A DNA stretch of 64,000 nt, from positions 62,001 through 126,000 of the forward strand of contig NZ_FRBI01000008.1 in NCBI RefSeq assembly GCF_900142575.1. Direction: 5' to 3'. Origin of the DNA: Actinacidiphila paucisporea (GTDB taxonomy: Bacteria; Actinomycetota; Actinomycetes; Streptomycetales; Streptomycetaceae). How positions within the stretch are numbered: the stretch's first letter is position 1; every line of letters begins with the position of its first letter. A program made the position numbers and the translations under genes. Shown piece by piece: positions 60,767 through 64,000 of the stretch. Below the pieces are notes generated by a model. The model ran no database searches, was not told the origin of the DNA, and saw only the letters and a program-made list of their open reading frames with translations.

Positions 60767-60796
60767 ATCGTACGACGGAGGATTCACGCCACGCAA
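60767..60796 (-). promoter_or_regulatory. Promoter of the winged-helix gene
   Basis: On the minus strand TTGCGT (60796-60791), 18-base spacer, TACGAT (60772-60767), then 6 bases to the ATG. Fits a leaderless start. Confidence 0.5.
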
Positions 60797-60886
60797 AACA
60801 CGAAACGGATTTCGCGTATCAGTTGACAGGAATGCTCGCGGCCCGCAATGTGGAGCCGTCGAGTTCGGAGCCCGAGGAGGTCAGCC

Positions 60887-61387
60887 ATGTCTGGTGGAAG
60901 GAGTTGCTCGATCCCGCCCGCGCGGTCCGGCACCGTCACCGTCACGTCGGCGACGCGGGCCGTGCGCGTCGTCAGGCATCTGCGGTCCGGACTCGTGATG
61001 CGGCTCACGGAGGCGGGCGGCCTCGTGCGGGTCGCCGTCCACGGCGAGGTCGACCTGGACTGCGCGGACCTGCTGGAGCATGTGCTGACCGACGCCCTGC
61101 GGTCGTCCCCCGACGGGCTCCACCTCGACCTGAGCGGCGTCGGCTTCTTCGACTGCGCCGGGCTCAACACCCTGCTGCGGGCCCGCGCACTGGCCGTCGC
61201 CGAAGGCCGCGAGATGAGCGTGACCTCGGCGTCCGCCGCGGTGGCGCGCGTCCTGGACCTCACCCGCACCTGGCCCGCCTTCACGCCGCCCGCCGATGCC
61301 CGCGTGGTGCCCGCCGATGCCCTCACGCCCGCCGACGCGCGCGCGGTGCCCGCGCCACGGACCATCGGCCACACCCACCTCGCCTGA
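60887..61387 (+). CDS. STAS-domain protein with Cys at the phospho-acceptor site
   Basis: 166 residues; ATG follows GGAGG at 5-6 bases. STAS signature LVRVAVHGEVDLDCADLLEHV and loop LSGVGFFDCAGLNTLLRA, where the usual Asp-Ser is Asp-Cys (codon TGC). It cannot be phosphorylated by RsbW-type kinases in the normal way. A C-terminal repetitive Ala/Asp/Pro tail (PADARVVPADALTPADARAV) ends the protein. Possibly a redox- or binding-only antagonist (inference). Confidence 0.82.
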   Translation: MSGGRSCSIPPARSGTVTVTSATRAVRVVRHLRSGLVMRLTEAGGLVRVAVHGEVDLDCADLLEHVLTDALRSSPDGLHLDLSGVGFFDCAGLNTLLRARALAVAEGREMSVTSASAAVARVLDLTRTWPAFTPPADARVVPADALTPADARAVPAPRTIGHTHLA

Positions 61388-61401
61388 GGTCGCGGCTCTC
61401 C

Positions 61402-63273
61402 CTAGACCTGGGCCGCCAGCGCGATCAGCAGGCCGGCCAGGCCCACCGTCAGCCAGGTGACGTAGTCGCCGAGGTGTCCCGAGTGCAGCCGGCGCAGCGG
61501 GACGACCAGGCGGCGGTCGGCCAGCCGGACCGCGGTGCGCCAAGGACGTGGCGCGTCCGACACGGCACGGACGGCCGCGCACGCAAGGGCCACCGCCAAC
61601 GCGGTGGACAGCACGCCGAGCAGCACCCCCGGCACATTCCAGGCCGCCTCCGGCGTCGGGCCGGCCGGCGCGTGCGCGGGCAGTCCCGCGACCTGGGCCA
61701 GATAGCCGGCCCGGTCCTGGAAGGCGACCGCCGCGGACGCCAGCGCCCGCCCCACGCCCGGGAAGACCCCGACCGCCAGCGCCCCGGCCAGCAGCACCGC
61801 GGGGACCACCGTCATCGTGACGGGCACCGGCCGCAGCGGGTCGCGGACCTCAGGCTCCTCGCTCTCCCCGCCGGTCTCCACCTCCGAGCGGCGGCTCTCG
61901 GGCACCGGCCCGGCACCGTGGAAGATCCGCAGCCCGGCGCGCAGGACGGCGCCGCCGGTCAGTGCCGACACCACGACGTACAGGGCCGGCAGCCACGCCG
62001 CGTGCCCGCCCGCCGCGTGCTCCGCGACCGCCTTGCCGAGGCCGAGGCCGAAGGGCGGCAGCCCGGCGAGCGCCAGGCCGCTGGTCATGAAGAGCGCCCC
62101 GGCCCACGGCGAGCCGCGTTCGGTACCGTGCAGCCCGTGCTCGTCGACCGAGCCGTGCCGGTCGAGCAGGACGCCGGTCAGGCCGAACAGCGCGGCCTTC
62201 ACCCCGGCGTGCCCGGCGACGTAGAGGGTGGTTCCCGCGGTGGCGGCCGGGTCGAGCAGGCTCAGGCCGAGCAGCCACAGGCCGGTGTGGCCGATGGTCG
62301 AGAAGGCCAGCAGCCGCTTGAGGTGCCGCTGCTGCCAGCACATGACGGCGCCGACGAGCGCGGTCAGCCCGCCGAGCGCGCCCAGCGTATGGGTGAAGGC
62401 CGCCGCCGGGATGCCGCCGGGGCCCCCGAAGACCGTCAGGTAGACGCGGGCGATGCCGTACACCCCGAGTTCGACCATCACCCCCGACATCAGCATGCAG
62501 ACCGGCGTGGGCGCGACCGCGTGGGCGTCGGGCAGCCAGAAGTGGAAGGGCACGGTCGCGGACTTCACCAGCAGGCCCGCCATCACCAGGACGAACGCGG
62601 TGACGGTGAGCGCGTCGGCGCGGTGGCCGGCGAGCGCGCCGCCGATCTGCGCCATGCCCAGCTCACCGGTGCGCGCGTAGAGCAGGCCGATGCCGAGCAG
62701 CGTGCCGTACGCGGCGAGGGAGTTGACCACCCCGAAGGTCAGCGCGCCGTGCAGCGGCCGCGGGTCCTCGATCCGGTAACCGGTCAGGGCGTAGGCCACC
62801 ACGCCCATCAGCTCGAAGAAGACGAACGCGTTGAACAGGTCGCCGGTCAGGGCGAATCCGCACATGCCCGCCTCGAAGAGCAGCAGCAGCGCGGGGAAGC
62901 TGCCGCGGTGCCGTGCGGGCGGTTCGTCGAAGTACCGCCAGGAGTAGACCAGGACGGCGACCACCAGGGCGGCGACCAGCAGCGCGAGTCCGGCGCCGAG
63001 CCGGTCGCCGACCAGCACGATGCCGACGCTGTGCCCGTTTCGCGGGGTCCAGCCGCCGAGCCAGGACACCGCACGCCCGCCGCCGGCGTCTCCCACCCGG
63101 CTCCACAGCAGGGCCAGTTCGGCCAGCGTGGCGGCGGCGAAGGCGGTCGCCACCGCGTCGAGCGCGGTACGCGGCAGCACGCGGCCCGCCAGTACCAGGA
63201 CGGCCGCGCCGAGCAGCGGGGTCACGACGGCGAGCGGCAGCAGGTCGGCGCTCTGCCAGCCGGGGTACGGCAC
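61402..63273 (-). CDS. mrpD: Mrp Na+/H+ antiporter subunit D
   Basis: 623 residues, about 14 helices, a proton_antipo/NuoN-type core: [26 protein letters not shown] (conserved Lys in a broken helix) and a Glu in [17 protein letters not shown]. Mrp antiporters exchange Na+ for H+ and need all subunits. GTG start with GAGGGCG upstream, 8 bases after mrpC. Third visible gene of the operon. Downstream convergent with a STAS gene. Confidence 0.87.
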   Translation of the reverse strand: MPYPGWQSADLLPLAVVTPLLGAAVLVLAGRVLPRTALDAVATAFAAATLAELALLWSRVGDAGGGRAVSWLGGWTPRNGHSVGIVLVGDRLGAGLALLVAALVVAVLVYSWRYFDEPPARHRGSFPALLLLFEAGMCGFALTGDLFNAFVFFELMGVVAYALTGYRIEDPRPLHGALTFGVVNSLAAYGTLLGIGLLYARTGELGMAQIGGALAGHRADALTVTAFVLVMAGLLVKSATVPFHFWLPDAHAVAPTPVCMLMSGVMVELGVYGIARVYLTVFGGPGGIPAAAFTHTLGALGGLTALVGAVMCWQQRHLKRLLAFSTIGHTGLWLLGLSLLDPAATAGTTLYVAGHAGVKAALFGLTGVLLDRHGSVDEHGLHGTERGSPWAGALFMTSGLALAGLPPFGLGLGKAVAEHAAGGHAAWLPALYVVVSALTGGAVLRAGLRIFHGAGPVPESRRSEVETGGESEEPEVRDPLRPVPVTMTVVPAVLLAGALAVGVFPGVGRALASAAVAFQDRAGYLAQVAGLPAHAPAGPTPEAAWNVPGVLLGVLSTALAVALACAAVRAVSDAPRPWRTAVRLADRRLVVPLRRLHSGHLGDYVTWLTVGLAGLLIALAAQV

Positions 63274-63281
63274 GGGCGCCC

Positions 63282-63626
63282 TCAGCCCTTCAGCTCGGAG
63301 AGCGCCTCGGGGTCGACGGTCCCGGTGCGTTTGCGGATCTGGATGACCAGGCTGAGCAGCAGCGCGGTCACGGTGGCGCCGACCACGATGTCGGTGAGCA
63401 CCAGGGCCTGCACGACCGGGTCGACCACGGGTGTGCCGACGGGGATGTCGGAGAAGACCGGGGCGGTCCCGCCGCGCCGGAATCCGACGCCGAGCAGCAG
63501 GACGTACGTCGAGGACTGCGCGACGGCCAGGCAGCCGACCGCGTGGACCAGGTTGCGGCTGGTGACCATCCCGTACACGCCGACCAGGAAGATCCAGGCG
63601 GCCGCGAGGAAGGGCAGTACGGTCAT
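63282..63626 (-). CDS. mrpC: Mrp Na+/H+ antiporter subunit C
   Basis: 114 residues with three helices, NuoK/MnhC type: [44 protein letters not shown], then [28 protein letters not shown] overlaps the stop of the upstream subunit (ATGA). It is coupled to mrpD 8 bases further on. Conserved acidic residue of the third helix is present (Asp in LVLTDIVVG). Confidence 0.88.
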   Translation of the reverse strand: MTVLPFLAAAWIFLVGVYGMVTSRNLVHAVGCLAVAQSSTYVLLLGVGFRRGGTAPVFSDIPVGTPVVDPVVQALVLTDIVVGATVTALLLSLVIQIRKRTGTVDPEALSELKG

Positions 63627-64000
63627 CGGTCGTCCTCTCCCTGCCCGGTGGCGCGTGGCGTCTCCGGGGACTCGATCTCCACCGCCTGGTCGAGGAACTG
63701 GGCGACCAGCACGATCACGCCGGAGGCCACCTCCACGCCGACCGCGGCGTTCAGCAGCGGCACCAGGCCCGCCGACGACAGCTGGTTGAAGGTGCCCAGC
63801 GGCAGCACGTTCTGCAGATACGCGGCCCCCGCGAACAGCCCGGCGAGCCCCAGCGCGGTGAAAGCGCCGGCGGCCACCGCGTCCAGCGCGGCGAAGGCCG
63901 CCAGCGGGCGCACCCGGCGCAGCACGCGGTAGTCGGCGGCCACGTAGGCCAGATGCAGCCCGGTGGCCAGCACCACCCCGCCCTGGAAGCCGCCGCCCGG
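63623..64000 (-). CDS. Mrp antiporter subunit B-like protein, N-terminus cut by window edge
   Basis: About 126 residues are seen from the right edge. The visible start [17 protein letters not shown] is the MnhB/MrpB motif (GPGGGFQGG); four helices follow. The gene may be a fusion with subunit A, as is common, but the N-terminal part is outside the window. Ends in a polar tail and overlaps mrpC. Confidence 0.85.
   Translation of the reverse strand, partial: PGGGFQGGVVLATGLHLAYVAADYRVLRRVRPLAAFAALDAVAAGAFTALGLAGLFAGAAYLQNVLPLGTFNQLSSAGLVPLLNAAVGVEVASGVIVLVAQFLDQAVEIESPETPRATGQGEDDR

Noticed and set aside
1..64000. tRNA, rRNA, insertion sequences, integrases, CRISPR arrays
   Set aside because: None was recognised on either strand; no transposase or cas motif in any translation.

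Overview
The window is high-GC actinomycete DNA, most likely Streptomyces or a close relative. The signs are strong G/C bias at third codon positions, many GTG/TTG starts, 4-base start/stop overlaps, dense partner-switching genes, Tat- and Sec-exported glycoside hydrolases, and GC-rich hairpins between convergent genes. No rRNA, tRNA, CRISPR array, insertion sequence or phage gene was seen. Product names come from recognising motifs in the translations; no database search was possible.

Layout. 1-11,139 is a signalling block: an RsbR-RsbS-RsbT-phosphatase-histidine kinase stressosome operon (minus strand, all genes coupled), a 1,389-residue hybrid kinase/phosphatase (plus strand), two MEDS-domain regulators and three stand-alone STAS proteins. 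11,379-15,191 is metabolic housekeeping: DUF427, ABM-like, FAD oxidoreductase, aldo/keto reductase. 15,355-18,880 is a candidate RiPP locus: a 37-residue Cys-x-Cys peptide, a PqqD-like/M50-like membrane protein and a TPR protein with an ATPase-like N-terminus. 19,460-27,321 holds an FAD monooxygenase, an MFS exporter, a MerR-PP2C fusion, and an ArsR-type regulator plus MFS pump divergent from an ABC exporter across a large perfect inverted repeat.

27,545-33,080 holds a PRC-barrel protein, prephenate dehydratase, GNAT, a calcium-binding EF-hand protein, and a tightly overlapping trio: TIGR04222-type membrane protein with a Cys/Gly tail, a DUF692 (MNIO) oxidase and a small partner. 33,343-42,041 is sugar and redox secretion: galactose-oxidase-like copper radical oxidase, a hydrolase with an altered nucleophile, a ROK regulator, GH27 and GH95 enzymes. 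42,121-43,813 is a DAACS transporter behind a Cys-containing leader peptide. 43,909-53,888 has an MpaB-like oxygenase, DoxX, an ABC transporter with a coupled beta-propeller/phosphoesterase, a secreted beta-helix protein and a DUF3152 protein. 53,967-60,760 includes a GH87-like multi-modular enzyme, a UbiA prenyltransferase and a lipoprotein. The right edge (61,402-64,000) is the end of an Mrp Na+/H+ antiporter operon (MrpB', C, D).

Two loci best fit an undescribed system: the Cys-x-Cys peptide/M50/TPR locus near 18 kb and the TIGR04222/MNIO/partner operon near 31 kb. Both pair a Cys-containing polypeptide with a plausible modifying or processing enzyme. Only the gene layout and motifs are seen; modification is inferred.
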